Source: Lichenibacterium dinghuense
GTDB lineage: Bacteria > Pseudomonadota > Alphaproteobacteria > Rhizobiales > Beijerinckiaceae
Direction of reading: 5' to 3'
Length of the DNA: 64,000 nt
NCBI RefSeq assembly: GCF_021730615.1
Contig: NZ_JAJLMN010000001.1
Location: forward strand, 2,108,501 to 2,172,500
Shown here piece after piece: positions 28,617-38,209 of this stretch (within the stretch, counting starts at the first letter, position 1; every line of letters begins with the position of its first letter). The notes below the pieces were generated by a model. The model did no database searches. It was not told where the DNA came from and saw only the letters and a list, made by a program, of their open reading frames with translations. Made by a program: the position numbers and the translations under genes.

Positions 28617-28918
28617 GCCCGGCCGGGCACGGCGGCACACCCAACCAATTTCCACCACCTTGACGGACGTGATCCGAGGCACCTTCTGCCGCGGATATTG
28701 GGTCAACCAGGACGAAGGATTTCAAAACCCGCAAACAGCGGCATCGAGTTGCCGCAGCGATGCTCTCCGGCCTATGGTCGGATGGGGATCATGCCTGTAC
28801 ACTGCACAGCCTCTTCGCCTGTCTGAACGGAACCGAGGTCGTCAGCTTGTCAAGAGGATCATTTTATGTGAGCCTTCGCTCGATTGGAGGCTGAATTTTA
28901 GCGCTTGGGAGACTCCGA

Positions 28919-29473
28919 ATGGCTTTCCACGCAACGAAACACCGAGTCCTGAACCGGGGAATCGCACCGGATAGCTTCCTTGATGAATTGATCGATTGGG
29001 GGACGCAGGCATCGGACGATATATTCGCGCCTAATAAGAATGTTGATATCTATTCCGCCATCGCGGCGGTCCTTGGTCCCTGGCAAGGTATATTACACCG
29101 CAAAGCGGTCATGCTTGAAGTGATGAGAGTGTTAGCCGGTTTCGAGTCTTCCTGGGATTGGAATGCTGGGCCAGATAAATCAAATCCGGCATCGATAGCG
29201 GAAGTCACGATGGAAGCAGGTGCCTGGCAAGTCAGTGCCGACTCCCTGAAGTTCGGACAAGACCTAAAGGACCTTGTCAATGAACGGGCTGGAACATTGA
29301 ACGGGAATATTTTTCAAAAGGCTATGAAGCAAGATCATCAACTTGCCATGGAATATATCGCTCGATTGTTACGTCATACAGTCGATCATAACGGTCCTGT
29401 CGAAAGACACGAGATAGACCCGTGGTTGCGCCGAGACGCAGTAGCCGAGTTTCAGAGCGCCCTTCTGGCGTGA
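28919..29473 (+). CDS. Lysozyme-like (SLT/muramidase fold) protein
   Basis: The 184-aa product has no signal peptide. The middle part, FESSWDW (Glu76) followed by EAGAWQVS (99-106), matches the E-S-x-W and G-x-x-Q-V-S motifs of the lysozyme superfamily, in which the Glu cleaves the glycan strand of peptidoglycan. The start ATG 28919 follows GGGAGA. The base composition is far lower in GC than the flanks, so the gene is probably imported. The following gene, 42 bp downstream, is an M15 peptidase, so together they would attack both glycan and peptide bonds. A phage endolysin origin is plausible. The fold match is by motif only. Confidence 0.55.
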   Translation: MAFHATKHRVLNRGIAPDSFLDELIDWGTQASDDIFAPNKNVDIYSAIAAVLGPWQGILHRKAVMLEVMRVLAGFESSWDWNAGPDKSNPASIAEVTMEAGAWQVSADSLKFGQDLKDLVNERAGTLNGNIFQKAMKQDHQLAMEYIARLLRHTVDHNGPVERHEIDPWLRRDAVAEFQSALLA

Positions 29474-29515
29474 TTGTCTTACGATAGAGTATTTCTTCGA
29501 ACGAAGGATATCGAA

Positions 29516-30124
29516 ATGGCTTCCTTGTCGGATGTCGTGGACATCCCCTCAAATTTGAATGTCGGCCTTACGGCCTGTCCCGCCTCGCATCTGCTGCAGA
29601 AGTTCGGATCGCCTGGCAGCCTGACACCGAAATGCTCACCATTTACAGGCCCAAGTAAAAATCTAATTAGAACCGACTCTGTAGGCCCTTTCAGGGTGAC
29701 AGGAATGGGTTTCGCTATCGATTCCCTTTCGGATGTTTTCGATCAAGTCAATTCTTTCCATCCAGAGGTGTATGCCGCGATACATACAGCAGGGATGCTG
29801 TGTGTCCGGGCCAATAAGGCATCCACCTCAGCATATTCAAATCACAGTTGGGGATGCGCCATCGATTTGTATTTTGGAAGCGATGTCGTACCGTTCGGCG
29901 CTCCAAAAACGCAGCTGGGATTTCTCTACATATACGAATTTTTTCGGCAGGCGGGATGGTACTGGGGAGCTGGTTTTTCAGGTAAGAAAGACGCTATGCA
30001 CTTCGAGCTTAGCCGGGAAGCCATAGACAGCGTTGCGATAGCGCCTTCCCCTGGAGCAGAGCTAGTAGCTGCCGCCGATTATGCCCGACAAATGGGTTAC
30101 GACGATGTAGAGGAGCCTGCGTAA
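29516..30124 (+). CDS. M15-family peptidoglycan peptidase (VanY/endolysin-like)
   Basis: The 202-aa product carries the zinc motif of M15 peptidases: SNHSWGCAIDL (His110, Asp117) and DAMHFEL (Asp159, His162, Glu164), with GWYWGAGF between. These enzymes cut D-Ala-containing or L-Ala-D-Glu bonds of peptidoglycan. The start is ATG 29516 with GAAGGA upstream; an in-frame TTG at 29474 is less likely. No signal peptide is seen, so export would need another route, as with phage endolysins. It pairs with the lysozyme-like gene just upstream and shares its AT-rich composition. Confidence 0.75.
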   Translation: MASLSDVVDIPSNLNVGLTACPASHLLQKFGSPGSLTPKCSPFTGPSKNLIRTDSVGPFRVTGMGFAIDSLSDVFDQVNSFHPEVYAAIHTAGMLCVRANKASTSAYSNHSWGCAIDLYFGSDVVPFGAPKTQLGFLYIYEFFRQAGWYWGAGFSGKKDAMHFELSREAIDSVAIAPSPGAELVAAADYARQMGYDDVEEPA

Positions 30125-30519
30125 GTGTCCTGGAGCAACTCCGCCACGAGCGCGACCAGCCTCCTGTTCATCAGCATCACCTGGGCGAAGCGCGCGAGGT
30201 ATTCGGGAAGGAGGACCGCCCTTCCCGGACGCCACGGCCGACAGGGCAGGTCCCACCGTGGCCAGACCCCGGCGCCTGCAGTCTGTCTCTTCCCAGCCGA
30301 GCCAGCTATTTCTATCGCGGACACATGACGACCTGACCGTTCGGTAGCGGCGCATCACTATCCCACAACTTCCCGAACTCCTATCGCCGTGAGTTCTTCT
30401 CCTAAGAGACATGCAGGCGTCGCCCCGGAGCCGGATGCCCGGCACCGGGGTCGCGCTCTAGCCTTGGCGGGCCGAAGCCGTGCCGTCTCCGCCAAACGTT
30501 GACTGGCAATGGGCTTTGA
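30125..30519. other. Intergenic region with degraded sequence
   Basis: No supported gene lies here. A minus-strand frame around 30125-30220 reads protein-like (YLARFAQVMLMNRRLVALV) but has no start, domain or continuation. It may be a fragment of a lost gene. Confidence 0.35.
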
Positions 30520-30830
30520 ATTTTGGTTCTCCCGCACTTCCCGTGCTGTTTTGGCGTCATGCGGTGTGCAGAACGCGGGCGCGCAGGAGCGGGAAGCCGG
30601 CTCGGCCGTACATGGATCGCTTGATGGCCTTCACGCGGTTGGTCTGCCCCTCGGCGGGGCTGGAGGTCCAGGGCGTATCGATGGCGGCCTGCACGGCGGC
30701 GCGGTCCCGCCCGAGCCCGGCCGCGAAGTCGGCGAGCGGCGTGCCGACCGCGTCGGCGAGAAACCGGTTGAGGCCCTCGCCGCCCTCGCGGCGCAACAGG
30801 CGACCTGCTCTTACCCTACAGCCCGATCGG
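30520..30830 (-). pseudogene. ISL3-family transposase, C-terminal remnant
   Basis: On the minus strand, about 80 codons read LNRFLADAVGTPLADFAAGL, AAIDTPWTSSPAEGQTNRVK and AIKRSMYGRAGFPLLRARVL. This is the typical C-terminus of ISL3 transposases, with the catalytic Glu in the EGQxNRxKxIKRxMYGR block. The N-terminal 300 or more residues are missing. Just beyond the end lies GAACCAAAATTCAAAGCCC (complement, near 30510-30530), a plausible terminal repeat of the element. The remnant sits directly upstream of the TIR gene. Confidence 0.75.
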
Positions 30831-30947
30831 CCGAAGTCGAGCTGAGATCCCCGCGCGATGCAGTATCGGCGAGTATGCTCACCCCTGCACATCTCCGTTA
30901 TCCCCTTCAATCCATGCAATCGGTGATTTTCATTGACCGCACGTTGG

Positions 30948-30956
30948 TGCTACAAT
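30948..30956 (+). promoter_or_regulatory. Candidate extended -10 promoter of the TIR-SLATT pair
   Basis: TGCTACAAT is an extended -10 hexamer (TGn-TACAAT) about 90 bp before the TIR start. TTGACC lies only 12 bp upstream of it, too close for a normal -35, so recognition would rest on the extended -10. Inference only. Confidence 0.3.
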
Positions 30957-31042
30957 CGAGAACCGACAGTGTGTCTCCCCAGGAGATGCGCTTCCGCAAT
31001 CGACGCGATAGATTCGCTGCGCAGCAAAATGGAGCGACTTGT

Positions 31043-32473
31043 ATGAGCTACGGCGTATTCATCTCCTATAATCATGACGATAAGAAGATAGCGGATACTC
31101 TATTCGAGGCCTTGACCTCTCTATCCGCCGAACTGAAAGTCTTCATTGATCACTCCGGCCTCGAAGGAGGAGATGATTATGAAGACAAAATATCTCGATC
31201 TATCCGCGAGTCACAATGGTTCATCATCGTTTGCAGCGGAACGGATCGTTTCGAGAAGGACATGGCTTGGTGCTTCTACGAAGCAGGGCAGTTCCGGGCC
31301 AAGCTTCAAGCGGCGGATCAAGTTCACGCAATTCGCGATCGCATATGTTTCATCTACGATGAGGAGAAGCCAAGCCAACTTCGTCGTTATCAAGGTTACA
31401 AAGTCACATACGTCGACCAAGACAGGACACCTCTCTCGTTCCGAGTGGAAAATGATGACTCTCTTTCCTACGAACGAACCAGCCTCTTCAGCCTTATCGA
31501 GACGATTCTGAGAAGGTCAGCGGCGGAGCCTCTGAGAGATCTCAATGACGCCGCCGTCCGCAAACTGATGCGTGGAGGTGTGAGGAAGCTGACGCTTGCG
31601 TTCGCTGAAAATACAATCGACAAGGTCGTCAACGAGGAAGTCTTCCAGCCAAGAATCAACTTCCTTGTTTCACCTCTGGAAACCCAAGGTGTAAAGTCGG
31701 CAATGTCTGTCTTGGGAGAATTCAATGCCCTCCCTAACATCTTCAGCATAGCTGGATCAAGCACCACCTGGGGAGAGATAAAAGCTAAAGCCGTGACCTC
31801 CAACGGAGGAAATGCGGTTCCGATGTGGGTCACCGATCTAGAGAGAGCTATCAGCGAGGTGGCCGCCGGGGGGATACCGCAGCAGACGGATTTTCTCTGT
31901 ATCGGCAACGACCGCCGCTTCTACCGACCGATTGTTGGTCGCTACGAGCTTTTCAAAAGCGGCATGAAGAGATGTTATGTGATCTTCATACCATCGCGGG
32001 AACGGAGGTTCAATGTATCGCAGCGTTCGTCACTGCTTTTGAGCGCGTTGATTCTCTCGATTCGATTTCGTCAGCGCGTCCTTCCTCTGGTCAACGACCT
32101 CGGCAAGGAGACAAATCCAGACAAGAAGAAGGCAGAAATACTGCAACGGCTCATCTCTGAAATAACCCTCGTGGAGTCTGAGTCAGCAGAGTTCGGCCTT
32201 GAAGCGCCGAAGGACGAACATGACGATCCAGTGTTGCTCAATGCCTTTCATGCGGATGAGGACAAGGAATTCATACGCAACGAGATGACTGAGTGGTCAA
32301 AATCAAGGAACGTCGTCTTCAATATCATAGCTGAAGCACAAAGTCCATCGAAAGAAACTTCTTGGGCGCAAGCAGCGAATACAGCCTTGAAGGTATTCGA
32401 AAATCTCCGAAAAGTTAATGGCTTATTTATTGATCGGTTAACACTGGAATTGCGCTATGCAGAAAAACTGTGA
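31043..32473 (+). CDS. TIR-domain protein with large unassigned C-terminal domain
   Basis: The 476-aa protein starts with a TIR domain (residues 1 to about 140): YGVFISYNHDDKKIAD, VFIDHSGLEGGDDYEDKI, SQWFIIVCSGT and DMAWCFYEAGQF. Glu80 in the WCxxE context stands where TIR NADases have their catalytic glutamate. Residues about 150-476 match no family I recognise; they look soluble and mixed alpha/beta and may sense the trigger. The start at ATG 31043 has GGAG eight bases upstream. Bacterial TIR proteins in defence cleave NAD or make cyclic ADP-ribose signals. A SLATT-like membrane protein follows after 56 bp, so the two likely form one operon. GC is clearly below that of the flanks. Confidence 0.85.
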   Translation: MSYGVFISYNHDDKKIADTLFEALTSLSAELKVFIDHSGLEGGDDYEDKISRSIRESQWFIIVCSGTDRFEKDMAWCFYEAGQFRAKLQAADQVHAIRDRICFIYDEEKPSQLRRYQGYKVTYVDQDRTPLSFRVENDDSLSYERTSLFSLIETILRRSAAEPLRDLNDAAVRKLMRGGVRKLTLAFAENTIDKVVNEEVFQPRINFLVSPLETQGVKSAMSVLGEFNALPNIFSIAGSSTTWGEIKAKAVTSNGGNAVPMWVTDLERAISEVAAGGIPQQTDFLCIGNDRRFYRPIVGRYELFKSGMKRCYVIFIPSRERRFNVSQRSSLLLSALILSIRFRQRVLPLVNDLGKETNPDKKKAEILQRLISEITLVESESAEFGLEAPKDEHDDPVLLNAFHADEDKEFIRNEMTEWSKSRNVVFNIIAEAQSPSKETSWAQAANTALKVFENLRKVNGLFIDRLTLELRYAEKL

Positions 32474-32529
32474 TTGATTGAAAATATATTATCCTTGGAA
32501 AACCTAAGTGGAATTCTTTTGGGAAGGCT

Positions 32530-33429
32530 ATGATGAAAAATCTGGCTTGGGATGAGTATAGGGGCTGGGCGAAGCGAGCCCGCACTCTTCAAGCATCTTC
32601 TATGTTTTGGAACAGATCTGCCTTGATTTGCATTTGCGCCTCCGCCCTCTGTGCCGCTTGTTCGGCGACGCTTGGGGAGAGCAACGGTTTGGGCAGTATC
32701 TTGTCCGCTTCGGCGGCCTTGCTGGCCGCCGTTGGCGCCTTCGTCGGGCGCAACATCTTAGCTCAGGGCGATGAACCCAACTGGCTCCAGGCCAGAGCGA
32801 CTGCTGAGGGACTGCGGTCCGAATGCTACAAGTATGCTGCGCAGGTCGGGGCTTACGGCGGAGCCGAAGCGTTGCTGGCCTTCCAAGCCGCGCGCACGGC
32901 ATTGCAGGAAAAAGCTTCGGAGAAGGGATTGTCATCCCTGCCCGATGACGTGCGGGGTGACGATCCGCGTGCTCCACCCGATGGTATGACGATGGATTGG
33001 TACTTGACCAATCGCATCGGCGAGCAACGGATCTACTACGATGAGCACCGCGCGAGAAACGAGTCCGGCATGCATGTCCTGCAAGCAGTCACAATCATGT
33101 CCGGTTTGATCGCTGTCCTGTTCGGCGTACTGATCAAGACCTCCGGTTACGCGCTTGCACCCTGGATCACTACGGTGACGACCGTATCAACTGCTATCAT
33201 CGCTTACGGGCTTCTCGACCGCCGCAAATATCTCATTGCCAGCTATGCGGCCACCGCGTCGTGCCTTCGACGATTGGAGGAGCTTGCGAGATCGGGCGCC
33301 GCTTCCCTGCCCGACCTTGTGACCCGGACCGAAGACATGCTCCAGGGCGAGCACAGGGCGTGGCTGGACCACACGATGCAGATGGTTGCCAAATCTCCGG
33401 TGATTGCCGCGAACCCGAAAGGGGAATAA
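32530..33429 (+). CDS. SLATT/DUF4231-like four-helix membrane protein
   Basis: The 299-aa product has two helix pairs, about residues 31-49 and 53-74, and 184-203 and 209-229. Each pair is followed by a long amphipathic segment; the first begins RATAEGLRSECYKYAAQVG and the second DRRKYLIASYAATASCLRRL. This is the layout of SLATT (SMODS- and SLOG-associating 2TM effector) domains, here probably two fused copies of the DUF4231 type. SLATT proteins are predicted inner-membrane pore effectors triggered by nucleotide-type signals. It lies directly behind a TIR gene. A second ATG (32533) follows the first; GGGAAGG stands just upstream. The family match is by pattern. Confidence 0.75.
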   Translation: MMKNLAWDEYRGWAKRARTLQASSMFWNRSALICICASALCAACSATLGESNGLGSILSASAALLAAVGAFVGRNILAQGDEPNWLQARATAEGLRSECYKYAAQVGAYGGAEALLAFQAARTALQEKASEKGLSSLPDDVRGDDPRAPPDGMTMDWYLTNRIGEQRIYYDEHRARNESGMHVLQAVTIMSGLIAVLFGVLIKTSGYALAPWITTVTTVSTAIIAYGLLDRRKYLIASYAATASCLRRLEELARSGAASLPDLVTRTEDMLQGEHRAWLDHTMQMVAKSPVIAANPKGE

Positions 33430-34081
33430 TCGCCACGCTGAAAACAGCCGGCCCAGGAGCCGTGCGTCTGAATGGGAACGTGATCCGCTGCACCTCCTAC
33501 AGCGCCCCACCATCCGGACGGGGACGAGGTGCCGACCGACGGTCAGCTGGTGGCTGGGGCGGCGCAGGAACCGCTCCGGTCCGCCCCGGCGGTCATGCCC
33601 GGGAGGTCAGCGTGCTGCACCGGAGCCTGTCGGAGAACGTCCGCACTGCGTAGCTGAAGGCGAGCGACGAGGAAGTGCAGGCGGCGGCCTGAGCGAGGGT
33701 GCGGCTCCGCGGCTGGGGTGACGCGGGGACGCGAGGCGGCTCTGAATCCCGTCGCGTTCAACACCATAGGCCAGCCTGCAACGTGGGCGCCTCGGGAAAT
33801 CCGGTTCGCATGAACCGACGTCGGCCCACGCGCCGACATCTCGTGCCAAGCTTCGAAGGTGCCGGCGCAGTTCCGACAGGTGACGCCGCATGGACGGCGG
33901 CTCGCATCGGCGCTCGCCAGCTATCGAGACCATCGAACGCTGGTGACATATGGTTTCGACGGAATCGGCTCGGTCATACCAAGTCCGCGACCTTCACCGA
34001 CCTGCGCGCGGCTCCCTCCTCCGCTCCCGAGGAGCTACACCACCCGCCGGGACACGACCCCGATCACTGGCCGATCGCAGC
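33430..34081. other. Intergenic region, no gene seen
   Basis: About 650 bp of GC-rich sequence follow the SLATT stop. Several open frames exist on both strands but none shows a domain or ribosome site. GC rises abruptly again here, marking the right edge of the AT-rich island. Confidence 0.45.
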
Positions 34082-34214
<133 letters not shown>

Positions 34215-34347
34215 TGTCAATCGGCGTTGAAATTTGACCCCCTATCGGCGTCCAATGTTGACCCCCTTGCTGCAATCTGAGGCGGTAGCGGCCGCCCGGC
34301 GAAGCGGGTCAGGGTTGCGCAGCCGGGCGGCTGCGGTGGCGTGATGC

Positions 34348-35085
34348 TCAGGCCGAGGCGCGGTTTTTGAAGCGCCAACTCTCGTTGCCGGTCTCGACGA
34401 TCTCGCAATGGTGGGTGAGCCGGTCCAGCAGTGCGGTCGTCATCTTGGCATCGCCGAACACGTTCGGCCATTCACCGAAGGCCAGGTTGGTCGTCACGAT
34501 GACGGAGGTCTGCTCGTAGAGGCGGCTGATGAGATGGAAGAGGAGTTGCCCGCCAGACTGGGCAAAGGGCAGATAGCCGAGTTCGTCGAGCACGATGAAG
34601 TCCATGCGCGACAGGTAGTCGGCCATGCGGCCGTGGCGGCCGGCGCGGCCTTCGGCTTCGAGCCGGTTCACGAGGTCGACGACGTTGAAATAGCGGCCAC
34701 GGGCGCCGTTGCGGATGCAGGCTCGGGCGATCCCGATGGCGAGGTGAGTCTTGCCGGTCCCGGTGCCGCCCACCAGGACAGCGTTGCGCTGGTGAGCAAG
34801 GAACTCGCCGCCGGCGAGATCGCGCACCAGCATCTCGTTGATGAGCGTGCCTTCGAACCGGAAATCCTCGATGTCCTTGGCTAAAGGCAGCTTGGAGATG
34901 GTGATCTGATACTTGATCGAGCGCGCCTGTTTCTCGGCGATCTCGGCCTGCAGCAGATCACCGACGATGCGTTGCGGCTCGTGCTGGCGCTTCAACGCCG
35001 TGGTGATGATCTCGTCGTAGCCGGCCTTCATGCCGTAAAGCTTCAGGTCCACCATCGTGGCCAGGATTTCGGAACGTTCCATCAC
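34348..35085 (-). CDS. istB: IS21 helper ATPase IstB (copy 3)
   Basis: The 245-aa AAA+ ATPase has Walker [12 protein letters not shown], Walker [13 protein letters not shown] and the motif [18 protein letters not shown]. It is full length and intact. Its start at 35085 overlaps the last bases of istA by 4 bp. It is nearer in sequence to copy 1 than to copy 2, but the terminal repeats differ from both. Confidence 0.95.
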   Translation of the reverse strand: MMERSEILATMVDLKLYGMKAGYDEIITTALKRQHEPQRIVGDLLQAEIAEKQARSIKYQITISKLPLAKDIEDFRFEGTLINEMLVRDLAGGEFLAHQRNAVLVGGTGTGKTHLAIGIARACIRNGARGRYFNVVDLVNRLEAEGRAGRHGRMADYLSRMDFIVLDELGYLPFAQSGGQLLFHLISRLYEQTSVIVTTNLAFGEWPNVFGDAKMTTALLDRLTHHCEIVETGNESWRFKNRASA

Positions 35086-36587
35086 ATGATGCTCCTCAGA
35101 GTGTCATAGCGCGCGCAGTCGGCGACGGGCTCGTGCTGCAGGCGCAGCGCGTCAGGGGTATCGATGGTGATGACGCGCGCGGGTTCGCGGCGTCGGGCCA
35201 GGATGTTGAGGATGATGTCGGCCGAGTGGACGCCGGCTTCGAGCGCCTCCAGGCAGGCAGCCTCGACGGCCTCCAGCCCGTCGTCCATGGCGGCCGTCAG
35301 CAGGCCCACCATCTGGCGATCGCCATCGTCGGCGCCGGCGAGCTTGCGCCGGACGCGCTCGAAGGCGGGCGGCAGCACCCAATCCTGAACGGCGCCCCGT
35401 TACGCAGGGCGCCGGGCTTGCGGGCCAGCACCGGCACATAATGCCAGGGCTCGAATACGGTCTCGTTGCGGCCGAACCTGCGAACATGCTCGCCCACGAC
35501 ATGGCCGCCCTGGCGCAACTCGATCCGCTCCGCATAGGCCCGCACTTCGACGGGGCGGCCGACGGCGCTCGCCATCACCGAGTAACGGTTGTTGTCGAAG
35601 CGGATCAGGCACGTCTTGGACACCGAGACCGGCACGGCGTGGAAACCGTCGAAGGCGCTGACATAGGGCACGAGGCTCGGCCGCTCCGCCTCGAACGCCT
35701 GCCAGACCGTGATCTCCTTGTTCTCGGGATGGGGATGGCCCTTGGCGTAAGCGACGCACTGATCGAGGAGCCACCTGTTCAGCTCCTCGATGCTCTTCAC
35801 GCGCAGGCGGGGCGTGAAGAAGCGCTCGCGCACCAGCCGACTCGGTTCTCGACTTGGCCCTTCTCCCATCCCGACGCCGGCGTGCAGGCGACGGGATCGA
35901 CGAGATAGTGAGCGCACATCTGCTGAAAACGGCGGTTATATTGTCGTTCCTTGCCGACGAGGATCGTTTCGACTGCCGTCTTCATGTTGTCGTAGATGCC
36001 GCGGCGGCAGGCGCCTCGAAGAAGGCGAAGGCCTTGTCGTGGGCGTCGAACACCATCTCCTGGCTTTCGCGCGGATAGGCCCGCGCAAACAGCATGCGGC
36101 TGTGGCAGAGCCGGACGTGGGCCACCTTGATGGTGACGGTGGTGCCGTTGATCAGCACGATCTCGTGGCTCCAGTCGAACTGGTAGGCCTCGCCCGGATC
36201 AAAGCTCAGCGGCACGTGGGCGGCGGCCGTCACCGCGACCCGCTCGCGCCGCCAGCCCCGGGCGTAGCGCCGGACAGCGTCGTAGCCGCCCGCATAGCCG
36301 CGGCCGCGCAGATCCTCGAACACGCGGATCATGGTGAGCCGCTCGCGGGCCGCCTTGCTGTCGTTGGCGGCCAGCATCTCGTCCAGATCAGCCCGCCACT
36401 GCCCGAGCTTGGGCATCGGCTGGACCTCACGCTCGTACTCGAACGCGGTGCGGCCGGTGCGCACCACCTTGCGCACGGTGTTCCGGGACACGTGCAGATC
36501 CCGGACGATCTCCTTGATGGACCGGCCTCGAATGAAGAACTCGCGCCTGATGCGCGCAATCGTGTCCACGCCTTTCATCCCCCCCAC
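35082..36587 (-). pseudogene. istA: IS21 transposase IstA with three frameshifts (copy 3)
   Basis: The frame from 36587 gives the helix-turn-helix (GRSIKEIVRDLHVSRNTVRKVV) and the core FDWSHEIVLING up to FFEAP near 36014, where one G is missing. The next frame continues with RRGIYDNMKTAVETILVG and ASGWEKGQVENRVG. A second loss near 35838 and a third near 35385 (one base each) separate VRERFFTPRLRVKSIEELNR and DWVLPPAFERVRRKL. Repairing the three single-base deletions yields a normal IstA of about 500 aa. The gene is inactive unless these are sequencing errors. Confidence 0.87.
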
Positions 36588-36696
36588 CGCCCGTCCCGCA
36601 ACAAGGACGTGCAGCTTGCTCGAATTGCACTCGAGGGGGTCAAAGTTGGACGCCGATCCCCCTCACATGGGGGTCAAAATTCCACGCCTAATCACA

Positions 36697-37723
36697 CCTC
36701 TCACCGTGCGACGGAAGCAGAATCGGGGAAAGGACGAAGCATGCCTCCCACGCGTCGATGGACACGTACGGCAGGCTTGTCCACCACATGGCGAAGAGGC
36801 GACCTGCCTCGTAGTGGCAGGACATCATCATGCGTGCGTCATCCACGTAGGGCATCCCGATCACTCCCATCACCCGCGGCTTGGTCGGCGCGGAAAACGA
36901 ATCACGTTTCCCCGACCAGTCTAGGACCAGCACGCGCCTTCCGGAGCCGGAAACGTCGGCCTCGGCGACGCCCGCATCGGAACGGCGAGGCCGACGGGCC
37001 GCACGAGTTCGTCCGGTCGGCGGGAGGGACGACGTGCAGACGATTCGCTTCTTCCCGTGGGACGGGCCTCGGGCGAGGGCGACCTGATCTCACCGCGCTC
37101 TCGCCATGGCTGGGCAGGGCGCCCCGGCTCGCTTGTTTGGCCGAGATCCATTTCCCTGTCGCGCGACAGTGGAACTGCCCGGCATGTCCAGCATGCCAGG
37201 TTCGATTCTGGGAACGCCGGGCGTCCTGGGACCAGTCGCGTTAGGCCGGGTCACCGAATTCCCGACCGACGTCGGCACATTTGAAACTCCGTCCAGGCGC
37301 GAGGTCCCTTCCCGGCCCGGGGAAGGCTCGACCACTCGGTGTCGGGCCTGGCATGCTGATGCCCCCTCCCCTACACGTCGTCGATGACCGCATAGGGGGA
37401 GTGATCGCCGACCTGTTCCGATGAGGGTCGACCGTTCGCGGTTGGGCTGTCGCAGGCCGACCTGACGATCGCCAGGGAGGGGCCTCGCCTATCCAGGTTC
37501 TCCCGCGGTGGGCAATTCGATTCTAACGTCCGGTGTCGGATCTCTGTCGCGGATCCCCCACCAGTGGTCGAGTTGGAGTCCGGGCGGACCACGATCCACC
37601 TCCTCAATTGAGGCGGAAGCTCAATCCACTTGAAGTAGATCTCTATCCTCACCACTACTTAAAGATGCAGCGCGGCCACGTTCATCGCATCCAGCGGCCA
37701 AAAGTGATCGCTTTTGACAGCTC
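36697..37723. other. Long gene-free stretch at the island/core border
   Basis: About 1 kb without a supported gene. Open frames on both strands lack domains, ribosome sites and clear codon bias. A small palindrome CCTCAATTGAGG lies near 37597-37608. The core genes begin right after. This is probably decayed DNA at the end of the accessory region. Confidence 0.5.
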
Positions 37724-38209
37724 TCATCCCGCCACCGCCCCCCGGCACTCCCAGAACACCGATCCGTCGAACTCGCAGACCGTCACCCCGTCCTGGTTGA
37801 CCCCCGCGTTGCGATGGAAGATCAGCCCCCAGCCCGCCATCTGCGACGCGTGCTTGGCGGTGAGCGTCGAGCTGTAGCTGATCGTGTCGCCGGGGTGGAC
37901 GGGCCGGCGCCACTTCAGGCTGCGGAAGCCCGGCGACGGGCCGGGGCGGGACGCGGCCTCGCCGCGGGCCTCCAGCGCCGCCGCCATGGCCCGGCGGTGC
38001 TCGACGTAGAGCCTCATCCACACCGCGACCGTGTGCCAGCCGGAGGCGGCGAGCCGGCCGAAGGGCGTCGAAGCCGCGGCGGCCTCGTCGAGGTGGAAGG
38101 GTTGAGGGTCGTAGCGCCGCGCGAAGTCGACGATCTCCTCCGCCGTGAAGGTGTGGTGGCCGAGGTCGAGCCGCGTGCCCACCACCAGGTCCTCGAAGAA
38201 GTCGCTCAC
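37724..38209 (-). CDS. MaoC-like hydratase, second of a pair
   Basis: The 161-aa protein has the hot-dog fold hydratase pattern: FFEDLVVGTRLDLGHHTFTAEEIVDFARRYDPQPFHLDEAAA, with the catalytic Asp/His in YDPQPFH, then ASGWHTVAVWMRL and KWRRPVHPGDTI. MaoC-like enzymes hydrate enoyl-CoA thioesters. The GTG start at 38209 overlaps the stop of the previous gene by 4 bp (GTGA), so the two are coupled and may form a heterodimer, a known arrangement for such tandem hot-dog genes. Confidence 0.9.
   Translation of the reverse strand: MSDFFEDLVVGTRLDLGHHTFTAEEIVDFARRYDPQPFHLDEAAAASTPFGRLAASGWHTVAVWMRLYVEHRRAMAAALEARGEAASRPGPSPGFRSLKWRRPVHPGDTISYSSTLTAKHASQMAGWGLIFHRNAGVNQDGVTVCEFDGSVFWECRGAVAG

Larger units (their letters stand above)
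27292..28666. mobile_element. IS256-family insertion sequence
   Basis: About 1.37 kb. The left end (GGAAGTGGTGGGGATTGTGG region) and right end (complement CAAGGTGGTGGAAATTGG) form imperfect inverted repeats, so the ends are set to within about 5 bp. No 8-9 bp target duplication was found, which suggests a deletion or recombination next to the element. Confidence 0.75.
34215..36696. mobile_element. IS21-family element (copy 3)
   Basis: The element is about 2482 bp. The left end begins TGTCAATCGGCGTTGAA and the right end (complement) TGTGATTAGGCGTGGAA. Both are followed by TTTGACCCCC and a second GGCGTCCAA-TTGACCCCC repeat, as expected of IS21. No matching target duplication is present, pointing to a flanking deletion or recombination. 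Confidence 0.88.

Noticed and set aside
30509-31042. Extension of the TIR protein by 178 codons upstream
   Set aside because: The extension reads antisense to the ISL3 remnant and has no homology; ATG 31043 has a good ribosome site and the TIR fold begins there.
36688-36933. Minus-strand frame next to the third IS21 as a possible glucosidase continuation
   Set aside because: The sequence shows no GH63 motif and does not join the remnant at 34082.
37595-37610. Palindrome CCTCAATTGAGG as transposon end or operator
   Set aside because: Short, alone, and without partner repeat or gene nearby.
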